NCBI GenBank assembly: GCA_020632975.1
Contig: JACKEL010000014.1
Span: forward strand, 62,001 to 126,000
Length of the DNA stretch: 64,000 bases
Source: Myxococcales bacterium
GTDB taxonomy: Bacteria; Myxococcota_C; UBA6777
Reading direction: 5' to 3'
Part shown: positions 34,068 to 42,967 of the stretch, in pieces
How the letters are laid out: each line of letters opens with the position of its first letter
Numbering within the stretch: position 1 is the stretch's first letter
Translations under genes and position numbers: made by a program
Notes under the pieces: generated by a model
The model's input: only the letters and a program-made list of their open reading frames with translations
The model's database searches: none
What the model was told of the DNA's origin: nothing

Positions 34068-35558
34068 TTATGCGATGGGAGGGGCTTCTGCGGGGAGAGG
34101 ATAGCTGGCGATCTCAAACACAAGATCCATCCAAGAAGGACGCGCCAGCAATGAGACGAGGTTGGGGATAGAGAAGTAGTCTGCTTTGCGCGCGTCTAGC
34201 TCGGTCACTTGGCCTTTGATGCAAGGTGTACCAAGACGCCACCACGACATCGTGCGTTTGTCTGTGGTGCCCACTTGGACCCAATAGAGGTCCACTTCTC
34301 CATAGCGAGCTTCGTACTTTTTGTACTCATCGAAGAAAGAAGGCTTTGTATTTTCTTCCGCATCCGAGATCAACACGATCTGTTCCACTTGGGTATCTTG
34401 TTTGTTTAGCCAAGCGATGGCTGAACCCAAGGAAGTGATCCCACCTGCTTTGATGCGACGAAAAGCGTGTTGCCATGCGCCGATATCGCCTGTCATGGGG
34501 GCGGCGATGGGGTAGGGGATTCCATCGAATGCCACGACATGAAGGGACTGTTTGCAAAGCGGAGCCAGCGTCGCGCCGATATCACGAGCCAATTGGATGG
34601 CTTTCTCCATGGAGGAGCTTTTGTCAACGAGCATCGCTGTGCTGCGTGTAATCGTGCCTTTCTTTTCGAGGCGCGCTTGAGTCAACTCGTTGAGCGCGGT
34701 TTCCCACTCATCAGCGATCCCAAGCTCTCCAAGTTTGCGCAGTGCTTCGATGGCGCGTTGTGCTTTGAGGCTTGCGACACGTTTGTCGTTGCGGGCTTGG
34801 TGCATCTTCTTGCGCAAGATCTCGATCGATTCGTCATCTTGGAGCTTGCCGCGCGCTGCAAGCATCGACAAGTGATTGAGCACTTGCATCGGCGTCATGA
34901 TCTGCAAAAGGCCACGCGCGACTTCTGGATAACCCCAAAGCTCCTTGGGGATCAGCGAGTTGATCACTGTAAAAGGGAGCTTTCCTGTTGCGAGGAGTTC
35001 CAACAAAAGATCTCGTTTTGTCTCGTTGGAACGGGCTTTTGCAAGCTCCTTGAGTTTTCCTGCAAGCGTTCCCTCTGTGGCTTGCTCGAACAGCAAAGAC
35101 TGCGCAAGGGCGGAGGGTTTGATGTGCAGCGCCGCATACAGTCGTTTGAGTTCATTGCGGGCAAAAAGAACCAACCGTTCGAATCCTTCGGGGTCTTGCT
35201 CGCGCTTTCGTAGGTAGTTGGTGATGGCGATGGCCATCGAGCGCGGGATATTGCGATGCAAGACTTCTTTGACGAGAGACACACAGCGATTCACCTCAAA
35301 AGGCGCAAACTGCATAAGCAGCAAACAACCGATGCTTCGAGACTCTAGCTCTGCTGAGAGGCATAGCGTGGTTGCAAAGAGGTGTTTGTGGTCGCGAACT
35401 TCGCCATTGTCGAGGTACCAAGCCGCCAAGCGCTCGTAAAAATAAGGGTCGGCGTCTTGCCAAACTTGATGTTGTTTCGCGAGTTCTTCGAGTTTACCGT
35501 GTGATGACGTCAACAACGAAGAGAGGATGTCGATGCGGTAGTCTTTTTCTTGTGCCAT
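34068..35558 (-). CDS. Ro60/TROVE-like protein with vWA domain
   Basis: A 496-residue protein with an all-helical N-terminal part (about 1-300) and a C-terminal von Willebrand A domain. The helical part contains LPFTVINSLIPKELWG...IMTPMQVLNHLSML, which resembles the TROVE segment of Ro60 (LPxxAL LRNL). The vWA domain has the MIDAS motif DxSxS at Asp312-Ser316, then VVAFD, IKAGGITSLGSAI and VLISDAEEN, in the same order as Ro60. Bacterial Ro60 homologues (Rsr) bind Y RNAs and act in RNA quality control. A general HEAT-vWA protein is the alternative. The ATG at 35558 follows GGAGG; an earlier in-frame start adds 33 unlikely residues. Confidence 0.65.
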   Translation of the reverse strand: MAQEKDYRIDILSSLLTSSHGKLEELAKQHQVWQDADPYFYERLAAWYLDNGEVRDHKHLFATTLCLSAELESRSIGCLLLMQFAPFEVNRCVSLVKEVLHRNIPRSMAIAITNYLRKREQDPEGFERLVLFARNELKRLYAALHIKPSALAQSLLFEQATEGTLAGKLKELAKARSNETKRDLLLELLATGKLPFTVINSLIPKELWGYPEVARGLLQIMTPMQVLNHLSMLAARGKLQDDESIEILRKKMHQARNDKRVASLKAQRAIEALRKLGELGIADEWETALNELTQARLEKKGTITRSTAMLVDKSSSMEKAIQLARDIGATLAPLCKQSLHVVAFDGIPYPIAAPMTGDIGAWQHAFRRIKAGGITSLGSAIAWLNKQDTQVEQIVLISDAEENTKPSFFDEYKKYEARYGEVDLYWVQVGTTDKRTMSWWRLGTPCIKGQVTELDARKADYFSIPNLVSLLARPSWMDLVFEIASYPLPAEAPPIA

Positions 35559-35974
35559 GTAGAGACCTCCAAGCCCAAGTGTTTGCTTGGATAGAGGGGC
35601 TTCATTGGTTTTGTGGCCCCAAAGGTTTTTGGTTTCGCGCGGATAGGATTGTATCATGCGCGGTCTTACGCAAGAGACGCAAGTTGGGTTCGTTTCGCAT
35701 CAGAACTTCCTTGAGCGATAGAAACGCCCAAGTGGACAAGGCACGCTGTCTCAAGCATGGGCTCGGCGTGTCGAGTGAGAAGGCCAAGGGATGGGCCTTT
35801 TCGTTCGCATCTCTACCTTTTTTGTCTTTTTTTGAAAAGAAAAAGCAGTTCTCCGTCAGGCAAGCGTGAACAGGTCAGAAGAGAAGTTGTGCACACTTCC
35901 TTTTGCGTACTCGCGCAAATCCATGAAACGAAACTGGGGAAGATCCCCAGTGCTTCGGCAAAGGAGAACCCTCG
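35559..35974. other. 416-bp intergenic stretch with hairpins, no convincing gene
   Basis: This gap separates the divergent TROVE-like and lipoprotein genes. It holds an inverted repeat with CGCG arms near 35635-35666 and a hairpin AAGGCC/GGCCTT followed by four T residues at 35780-35801 that could end a plus-strand transcript. A plus-strand frame through it (35372-35869) has no protein-like composition. A structured RNA is possible, but I cannot fold it by eye. Confidence 0.35.
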
Positions 35975-36499
35975 ATGAAACGCTTGATTGCAAGTTTTGC
36001 ACTGCTTCTTATGACAGGTTGCGGGATCGCTGAGGTGCAAAAGCCCTTGAATGGGACGAACCAAGGCGCCAACATCTGTGTAGCCTCTGAAACGTACCAA
36101 CCCACCTTTCCTACAGCGGACTCTGGCATCAAAGAGTGCTACCAAAAATGCATGGCTTGGAGCGGAAACGACGCTCTTTGTAAGCCCAAGTGCGACAAGA
36201 CACCCCCGCTTCGTTTTGAAGCAGAGGTTTGCTTTGGTGAATGTATCCTTGTTGGATGCGAAAATAACTTAACGTGTGGGGAGAAATGCTTTCAATCGCC
36301 CCATAAATACGCACCGCGGGATACATGCGTAAATGACTGTGTGCTTGGTGGCCTTGGTGCGGGTCTCTGCGAAAACAAGTGTTACCAAATCGACCCTAGC
36401 TCGTATGTAGGGAGTGGCATGACTTGTGTGGAAAGATGTTTGGGTGACGCAGGAAAACAAGAACCCTGTGAAAGAGCTTGTGCCCAGATGTCTCCCTAG
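35975..36499 (+). CDS. Small Cys-rich lipoprotein
   Basis: A 174-residue protein with a signal sequence and lipobox (LLMTGC, Cys16). The mature part holds about 22 Cys residues in recurring CxxxC spacings (CYQKCMAW, CFGEC, CGEKC, CVNDC, CENKC, CVERC), which suggests a disulfide-locked surface or periplasmic protein. The pattern differs from the repeats of the 1.6-kcodon lipoprotein. AAAGGAGA precedes the ATG well. No family was recognised. Confidence 0.75.
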   Translation: MKRLIASFALLLMTGCGIAEVQKPLNGTNQGANICVASETYQPTFPTADSGIKECYQKCMAWSGNDALCKPKCDKTPPLRFEAEVCFGECILVGCENNLTCGEKCFQSPHKYAPRDTCVNDCVLGGLGAGLCENKCYQIDPSSYVGSGMTCVERCLGDAGKQEPCERACAQMSP

Positions 36500-36604
36500 T
36501 CTCGGGGATCTTGTGGCTCGCTTTTGTTTGTGAGCGACATCTCTCGTCTGCGTATGGCACCTGCATACGCGGACTTTTCTACGTAAGGCGAAGGAGTTTT
36601 TGGG

Positions 36605-37945
36605 ATGTTTCGATGGTGGGCGCTTTGCCTTGGTCTTTGGGGTTTGTGCTGCGATGCTGTGTGGGCAGCTCCTCGCCACATCACCATCCAAAGCTATCGC
36701 GCTGATCTTCCAGAGGTCCCATGGCTTCGACGATTTCTGCGGATGCGAGGCTATACACTTCTCGAAAAGCCAAGTCATCGTGGGCAACTTGTTCTGCACA
36801 TCCAATCCTCGCGCTTGGTATCGCTGCGCAGAGGCCGATTTTTGAAGAGATATCGTATCCCGCCCAAGATGGATGCAGCGATGGTGCGAGCAAGGATGTT
36901 GTTGATGTGTGTCGATCTCTTTCTCGATGCATTGCACCATAAGCCCGCATCATCGGATGCTTCTGTCGTGCCCGTCGAGCTGGCCCCACAAAAAGAACAT
37001 CCCCTCTCCAAACGACAGCGCGCCCACAAAAAGCCGCGGAGATGCTGCGTTCGTAAGCCTCCCTCGCGCAAAAAGAAGAGGCTGTCTCGAACTCTCAAAA
37101 GCCCCAATACCAAGAAGAAAAAACGCGCGTCCCAACACGCTACTTTGGGCACCCATCTAGCCAAGCCACATGTGCTTGTTCTTCGCTCCACCACTGCACT
37201 TCGCTCCACCACTGCACCTCACAAACCTCTTCTACGTCCCATCTTTCCCAAACGACGGTCCTCTTCGCGGAAGGCCCTCAAGAAAATGCACCTTGTCTTT
37301 GCGATGGATCTTTTGGGAGCTTCCGCTCTCCCTACACCCAAGCTCCAAGCCTCCGAAGTAAAGCAACTGGCATCCCCCTATATGTGGGGAGATGACCTCA
37401 GTTTGGAGCTTTCCATCGCTGGAGAGGGTCGTTGGGCAAGTGCAGATCATTGGTTTTGGGGAGGGCGTTTGGGCGTGGGCTTGAACATCAGACGCTTTAG
37501 TTTGCACGCAGAACTTTCCATACACTCTTACGCCTTGCAAACACGTGAAGAGCCGCTGCCTGCGTACATCCCGTTGGTGACGCCTTCTTTTTATGTGGGT
37601 TACAGGCTTCCTCTGGGCGATATCGAGCGTTGGCTTTCCCTTTCTGTGAGGCTTGGAACTGAAACAGAAGCCTTTGTCTTAGAGTCCACTTACACCGTAG
37701 ATCCAGGAAAGACCGAAGGCCCAGCCAAGTCTTCCACCACCATCACAGCCCCGTTGTATTGGGGAATCATGCTTGGTCTTCAGTTGAATTGGCAGTTTGC
37801 GCGTGCTTGGTCTGTGTTTTTGCGCCCGAGTGCTGTGTTTTATCCGGGAGGTCTTTTCAAAAAACAAAGTACAGATCTCATTGAAAAAACATCACTTTCT
37901 ACCTTTCAAGTCTCAGCCTTGGTTGGGATTCAAGTGCGATTATAG
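36605..37945 (+). CDS. Secreted protein with basic linker and predicted outer-membrane barrel domain
   Basis: A 446-residue protein with a signal peptide (to about residue 21, AVWAAP) and an N-terminal domain to about 120. A highly basic low-complexity linker (about 135-230, many Lys, Arg, Ser and Pro) follows, then a C-terminal beta-rich part (ADHWFWGGRLGVGLNIRRFSLHAELSIHSY; VSALVGIQVRL) with barrel periodicity. It precedes an ECF sigma factor/FecR pair by about 95 bp. This is an arrangement seen in myxobacterial genomes, where barrel, sigma factor and TPR/FecR genes form a unit. No family name can be given. Confidence 0.65.
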   Translation: MFRWWALCLGLWGLCCDAVWAAPRHITIQSYRADLPEVPWLRRFLRMRGYTLLEKPSHRGQLVLHIQSSRLVSLRRGRFLKRYRIPPKMDAAMVRARMLLMCVDLFLDALHHKPASSDASVVPVELAPQKEHPLSKRQRAHKKPRRCCVRKPPSRKKKRLSRTLKSPNTKKKKRASQHATLGTHLAKPHVLVLRSTTALRSTTAPHKPLLRPIFPKRRSSSRKALKKMHLVFAMDLLGASALPTPKLQASEVKQLASPYMWGDDLSLELSIAGEGRWASADHWFWGGRLGVGLNIRRFSLHAELSIHSYALQTREEPLPAYIPLVTPSFYVGYRLPLGDIERWLSLSVRLGTETEAFVLESTYTVDPGKTEGPAKSSTTITAPLYWGIMLGLQLNWQFARAWSVFLRPSAVFYPGGLFKKQSTDLIEKTSLSTFQVSALVGIQVRL

Positions 37946-38039
37946 GGATCTTTGAGAGACGTTTTTGTGGACGCTCAAAGACTCTAGGAGAGGTTTTGCC
38001 AACTCTCACCCAACATGATCGTGCGCGTAGGAGATCACC

Positions 38040-38783
38040 TTGAAAGATTCCCCTCGAAGCATGGAGTTTCGGGCGCTTGGCGCGGAGCAGGAGTGGCCTG
38101 ACAGGCCCATGCCTGCGGAGTGTGTTCCGCGGCGTCAGATGCAGCGCTCAGAACAGCAGAGAACGCCCGTACCAACGGGATCTTATGATGTCGATCAAGC
38201 CCTCGTAAAACAGATCAGAGAAGGGAATCGAGAGGCTGTCGTGACGATGTATCGGCTGTATGCGCCTTCCTTGCTCAAAAGGTTGATGCGTCTGCTTGGA
38301 GGGAATGCGGATCAAGCACAAGACTGCCTCCAACAAGTCTTTGTCAAAGCGCTTCAAACCATCGAACACTACAGGGGAGACGGTGTTTTGCTTGCGTGGC
38401 TCAATCGCATCACGACGCATGTGGTGATGGATCTCTTTCGTGCAGAACAAGGATGGAGCGAGATCCTTCAGAGGCTCAAAGCCCCGCGGATCATGGGTTG
38501 GGGCTCAGACAACAGCCAAGCCATCCCTGAAAAAATGTTTCTCCAAGAAGAATTGAAAAGCTTGGTACATCGGGGATTAAAGACCATCCACGAGCGAAAG
38601 CGGATGCCGCTTTTGCTCTGCGATCTCGAAGGTTACTCGATCCAAGAAGCAGCAGACGAATTGCACGTACCTGTGGGAACGATCGCATCTCGTTTACATC
38701 ATGGCAGGCGCGAGTTGCGGGTCTGGCTGGAAAAAGCGTTGCAGCAACGTGGATTGTCTGCAGAGGAGTGGCTTCATGATTAA
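38040..38783 (+). CDS. ECF-family RNA polymerase sigma factor
   Basis: A 247-residue sigma-70 family factor with a 50-residue N-terminal extension. Region 2 is at about 58-125 (LVKQIREGNREAVVTMYRLYAPSLLKRLMRLLG...DQAQDCLQQVFVKAL...LAWLNRITTHVVMDLFRA) and region 4 at about 178-232 with the helix-turn-helix YSIQEAADELHVPVGTIASRLHHGRREL. The start appears to be TTG at 38040, preceded by AGGAG at six bases; an ATG 22 codons later lacks such a site. It overlaps the FecR-like gene by 8 bp, so the two are translationally coupled. Confidence 0.88.
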   Translation: MKDSPRSMEFRALGAEQEWPDRPMPAECVPRRQMQRSEQQRTPVPTGSYDVDQALVKQIREGNREAVVTMYRLYAPSLLKRLMRLLGGNADQAQDCLQQVFVKALQTIEHYRGDGVLLAWLNRITTHVVMDLFRAEQGWSEILQRLKAPRIMGWGSDNSQAIPEKMFLQEELKSLVHRGLKTIHERKRMPLLLCDLEGYSIQEAADELHVPVGTIASRLHHGRRELRVWLEKALQQRGLSAEEWLHD

Positions 38784-40059
38784 ATCATTGTTTCCAAAGA
38801 AACCAACGATGCCACAGGGCAGCGGTGTGCTCCCACCTGCGGTCTCTTGGGACGAAGTCTCTTCGCAAGAAGAAGCGCTCTTGTTGAAGGTTGAAGCCGA
38901 CGTCCTTCATTTCTATGATGAAACCCAAGAACAGGCCAAAGCGCCCTCTACCTCGGCATCTTCGCTTTCTTCGTCATCTTCGCATGTCCTTTCCAAAGAG
39001 GATGTGTCGAGAGGCCCACAAAAACGTTCGTTTCCTTTGGGGTGGATGTGGGCAACGTGCGGAGCATTGGGCTTGTTGGCTTTGTTGACGTGGAGGAACG
39101 CATCGACAAAGCAAGCTTTCTTTCCATCCTTGCGGATAAAAGGCAGTTTGGAGCTACAAGATCTCACATCTCCACAAGAAGCCCAACATCTCCGCGTGTT
39201 GTTTGCCCCAAAAGGCGAACTTGCGGACCCCCAAGGTTGGTCTTTGAAAGCACAGTCTCAAGCGACGCTGCATCTTCGTCGTGCCCGAAAGAAGGCGACA
39301 TTACGACTTGATCATGGAGCCGTGACCTTTTGGGTGACACCTGGATCGATGAAACAGTTTGAAGTTTCCTGCAAAAACAAGCTGCGTGTCGTGGTCAAAG
39401 GCACGATCTTTTCTGTGTGGCAACAACATGCGTCTCTTCGTGTCGAAGTGTATCGAGGTCATGTTGTGCTAAAACAAGGCAACCATGGGCTTTTGCATCT
39501 GTACAAAGAACAAGGTGTGCGCATCGACAAAGCATCGCCTTCTCGATGGAAGACCTATCGCGTTGCGCCAAAGCCCCAAGGATGGCTCTCTAAGATCGAG
39601 TGGATGGCGCTTCATCAACCCGCTCATTTGTTTGACTACGCACAAGATATCGAACGGGACTCATCCATCCCCCTAGAGCAACGGCTTCAATCGCTAGAGC
39701 TTGCTTCTCACGCTTTGACAGGGGCCAAGCGATGGAAAGAGGCTTTTCTTTTGTGGTTTCGCTTGGCCAATGCCCAAAAACAAGGATACAACGCCCAAAC
39801 AGCGTGGTTTCAAGCGGCCCAAAGCTGTCGTTTGTCTCAAACCCAACGTGCCACGTGTATTCGTTTGTATCGTTTGTTTCTCAAGCGCTTTCCTCGTGCC
39901 ATCGACCCTTTGCGAGATACCAGCATGGCTTGGTTGGGTCGTTTGCTTTACGAAGATCCCAAACAGAAACAACAAGCACGCGCGCTTTTTCGACGTTATC
40001 TCATCCTTTTTCCCAAAGGCTCCCAAGCTGCGCTGATTCGGCGATATCTCAAGCGATAA
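38776..40059 (+). CDS. FecR-domain membrane protein with C-terminal TPR-like region
   Basis: A 427-residue protein: cytoplasmic N-terminus (about 1-90, with a Ser-rich stretch), one transmembrane helix (about 97-113), and a periplasmic FecR domain (GELADPQGWSLKAQSQATLHL...VRVVVKGTIFSVWQ...VEVYRGHVVLKQ). A helical TPR-like C-terminus follows (LFLKRFPRAIDPLRDTSMAWLGRLLYEDP). It is the likely regulator or anti-sigma partner of the overlapping ECF factor. Its start ATGATTAA overlaps the sigma stop, with GAGGAG inside the sigma gene. The 261 bp after it (40060-40320) show nothing recognisable. Confidence 0.78.
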   Translation: MIKSLFPKKPTMPQGSGVLPPAVSWDEVSSQEEALLLKVEADVLHFYDETQEQAKAPSTSASSLSSSSSHVLSKEDVSRGPQKRSFPLGWMWATCGALGLLALLTWRNASTKQAFFPSLRIKGSLELQDLTSPQEAQHLRVLFAPKGELADPQGWSLKAQSQATLHLRRARKKATLRLDHGAVTFWVTPGSMKQFEVSCKNKLRVVVKGTIFSVWQQHASLRVEVYRGHVVLKQGNHGLLHLYKEQGVRIDKASPSRWKTYRVAPKPQGWLSKIEWMALHQPAHLFDYAQDIERDSSIPLEQRLQSLELASHALTGAKRWKEAFLLWFRLANAQKQGYNAQTAWFQAAQSCRLSQTQRATCIRLYRLFLKRFPRAIDPLRDTSMAWLGRLLYEDPKQKQQARALFRRYLILFPKGSQAALIRRYLKR

Positions 40060-40320
40060 TTCCGCGATATCTCAAGCGCTGATGCAAGTGGATATCTTGT
40101 GTTTTGGGTCTTTGGGGCTGCAAGTGTGTTGGGTCGATGACTTGGTGGGGGATGACAGAGGGAGTCTTTTCTTTCGCAGACAAGGGGACTTTTTCTTTTT
40201 TCTGACCTGTGGATGATCTCTCAAAAACACAGTTCCTGTGGCTTGGACTCGAAGCAAGAACACGCTATGGTCAAACCGCCCTCATCTTGGTAAGCGTTTA
40301 TGCAAGAAAAGGAGATGGTG

Positions 40321-42930
40321 ATGCGTGTTGTTTTTTCCTGTCTTTTCTCGTTGATCTTGGCTTCTTTGTTGGCGTTGGGATTGCACATGGGGTTGCATAT
40401 TCGGATCGTGGACAAGCCCGCGTTTCCTGACCTCACGAAGACAAAGCTCGATGTAAAAGGTTACAACCCCTTGATTATCGGGGATATCGGGAGTGCTGGT
40501 TATCCGCGAGATCGTTCTTTGTGGTTCAGTGATTATTCGCATCACGGTCGGCAATTTTCGACCTTGTTTCAAAAGGATGCGCCTTTTTTTCATGCCAAGG
40601 CTTTTGCGCAGTTTAAGCGCGAACTCAAGATGCACCTCGCACAAAGCAAGCGTTATGGTTTCAATGCCATCGAGATCCCTGGATTTATCGAGCTTGTGGA
40701 CTTTCGTTCGTTGAAAGATCCCGTGTACCCAAAAGGAAGCGTGTATCGAAAGCGCCACAAGGCTTTTCGAGAACGCTTTCGCGAGATCTTCCAAATCGCC
40801 CAAGAGATGGGGCTTCAAGTCATCCTCAAAACGGACATGGTGACGCTGAGTAAGCCGCTTGAAAGATATCTTGAGAAAAAAGGCATCGGGAAAAATGTCG
40901 ATGACCCGCGTTTCTGGGCGATCTACGAAGCTGGGATGGATGAGCTTTTTGCATCTTTTCCCCAAGTCAAAGGCGTGATCATCCGAATTGGTGAGGCTGG
41001 TGCGATTTATAGCCAAGCGGGTTGGGATTATTGGAGCGAACTTTTGGTGCTCTCAAAGAAGAGTGTCGAGCGGATGTTGCAGACGTTTCTCAAGGTCGCT
41101 GAAAAACATCATCGCAAACTGATCTTTCGCTCGTGGGCTGTGGGGATTGGCGAAGTGGGCAAGATCCATACAGTGCCTTCTGCTTATCAAGCAGTACTCG
41201 ATAAGATCGATAGCAAGGCCTTTTATGTTTCTACCAAGTACAGCCGTGGGGACTTTTGGAGTTATTTGCCTTTGAACCCCACGCTGTTTCAGGGGCGACA
41301 CCAACGCATCGTTGAGTTTCAATCTCGCCGAGAGTTCGAGGCTTTTAACGCCTTTGTGAACTATGCTGCACCCACTTACCAAAATGCTTACAAAGCTTTT
41401 TACCAAAAGAACCCCAAGGTCGCGGGTGCTTGGATCTGGACACAGTCGGGTGGTCCGATGTTTCAGGCTCCTTTCACGTTTTATCTCCAAGAGGGCTCGT
41501 GGGTGTGGATCGATGCGAATCTTTATGCAACGGCACGTGTGATTCGTGAGCCCAATGTCGATATCCGCCGTGTGACGGATGATTGGGTCCGCGAGACCTT
41601 TGGCGAAGATGCTGAGGTTCGTCGCGAGATGGCGCATATCCTTTTCGCTTCGCACGAAGCCACACGGGCCGCTGTGACCTTCAAGCCATTTGCGGGGAAA
41701 CAGGTCTTCGCGCTTGGTCAAGAAGTCCCGACCGTGGCCTTTAGTTATTGGAATATCGTGGGCGGAAACTCAGGGATCTTTAGTTCTTTGTATGTGGTGG
41801 CGCGAGAACAACTCGACAAAGTGCTTCAAGAGGATGAAAAAAACTGTGAAGTGATCGCGGATCTTGGGCGTCGATTCTCTCGGATAAAAGGGCGCATCAC
41901 AAAGCATCGTGCATGGATTCCGCATATCGAAAAGAGTTTTGCTTATATGCACGATCTTGCGCTGACCTTGAGCGCGTATCGACGCTTTTTCTTGCGCTAT
42001 TTTCAATGGCTTGATGGCAGGGGCGAAGCCAAGGCTTATCAAGAAGCGCTTGCGTTGTTTCAAAAGCGATATACCGCCCATCAGAAGGCTTACAAAGGCA
42101 ATATCCATTTCCCCGCCTACCTTTTTACAGAAGCGATGCGCCTTGTGGATTACGCGCAAAAGACGGGGCGCAGCATGTGGTTGGCGCGCTTGCTTTTGTT
42201 GTTGGGACTGGGGCTGCTTTTTTGGTTGTGGAAAAACAAAACACAGCTTTCTCAAACATCGCTTTCTTTTCCGCGATTTGCTTTGCTCAGCGTTGGTCTT
42301 CTTGGTTATATCCTCTTGACATGTCTGGCTTTTAGCAGCTTTCGCGGGATCTTTTTTGCGAGTTGTTTTGTGGGACTGGCTGTGATCTTCCTTGCAGCGT
42401 CTTGGTTCTTTTTTGCGGTCTCTCCTCGTGGTTTTGGTTTTCTCTCTGTGCCCATCTTTGCGCTCGGGAGCCTCTTGCTTGCGATGCCTGCGATGCGTGG
42501 ACCCATGTCCTTCTGGTTGATGTTTTGGACAGCACCTTTGGGGCGTGCGCTTTTTGTGGTGGGCTTTTTTGGTGTGGTGATCTTGTCGTATTCGATTGTG
42601 CTGTGGGGACAATCCCCCGCAGAGACCGCAGGAAAGACGTCGGGTGGGCTGCCTCGCGCTCAGGGAGCGACACAACTGCGTTTGCGCTTGGCTTGCTTGG
42701 TGGGGCTTCAGTTCCTAGCCACGGGGCTTTTGATGCTTGGGATGGGGCTCGATCCCTTTCTTACAACACTCAACAATGAGTTGGCGGTGCTTCCTTATTT
42801 TCTGACCTTGATCCATGGCCTCGTGGTGCACCTCAATATCCCGACAGTGCTGCCTTTTGTGTTTGTTGCGCCTGGGGTGCTTTTGCTTTTGGTGGGCGGA
42901 TTAGGTTTTCGCAAACGCACGGCTGGATAA
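40321..42930 (+). CDS. Glycosidase-like TIM-barrel protein fused to a polytopic membrane domain
   Basis: An 869-residue protein with an N-terminal membrane anchor (about residues 3-24). A large soluble domain to about 620 has TIM-barrel-like beta-alpha stretches (GLQVILKTDMVTL; VKGVIIRIGEAG; LIFRSWAVGIGE; VAGAWIWTQSGGP), reminiscent of alpha-glucuronidase (GH67/GH115-type) folds. Six or seven hydrophobic helices from about 625 to the end follow. The acidic residues in IRIGEAG are candidate active-site groups. The substrate is unknown. AAAAGGAG stands before ATGGTGATG, so the ATG at 40321 is preferred. It lies 37 bp before regB and may be cotranscribed with it. Confidence 0.6.
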   Translation: MRVVFSCLFSLILASLLALGLHMGLHIRIVDKPAFPDLTKTKLDVKGYNPLIIGDIGSAGYPRDRSLWFSDYSHHGRQFSTLFQKDAPFFHAKAFAQFKRELKMHLAQSKRYGFNAIEIPGFIELVDFRSLKDPVYPKGSVYRKRHKAFRERFREIFQIAQEMGLQVILKTDMVTLSKPLERYLEKKGIGKNVDDPRFWAIYEAGMDELFASFPQVKGVIIRIGEAGAIYSQAGWDYWSELLVLSKKSVERMLQTFLKVAEKHHRKLIFRSWAVGIGEVGKIHTVPSAYQAVLDKIDSKAFYVSTKYSRGDFWSYLPLNPTLFQGRHQRIVEFQSRREFEAFNAFVNYAAPTYQNAYKAFYQKNPKVAGAWIWTQSGGPMFQAPFTFYLQEGSWVWIDANLYATARVIREPNVDIRRVTDDWVRETFGEDAEVRREMAHILFASHEATRAAVTFKPFAGKQVFALGQEVPTVAFSYWNIVGGNSGIFSSLYVVAREQLDKVLQEDEKNCEVIADLGRRFSRIKGRITKHRAWIPHIEKSFAYMHDLALTLSAYRRFFLRYFQWLDGRGEAKAYQEALALFQKRYTAHQKAYKGNIHFPAYLFTEAMRLVDYAQKTGRSMWLARLLLLLGLGLLFWLWKNKTQLSQTSLSFPRFALLSVGLLGYILLTCLAFSSFRGIFFASCFVGLAVIFLAASWFFFAVSPRGFGFLSVPIFALGSLLLAMPAMRGPMSFWLMFWTAPLGRALFVVGFFGVVILSYSIVLWGQSPAETAGKTSGGLPRAQGATQLRLRLACLVGLQFLATGLLMLGMGLDPFLTTLNNELAVLPYFLTLIHGLVVHLNIPTVLPFVFVAPGVLLLLVGGLGFRKRTAG

Positions 42931-42967
42931 AAACAAAGTCGAAAAGATCAGTCTTTGGAGAAGTTCG

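Noticed and set aside
35372..35869. 165-residue plus-strand frame over the start of the TROVE-like gene
   Set aside because: Basic, Cys-scattered composition without a ribosome-binding site; it overlaps the better gene.
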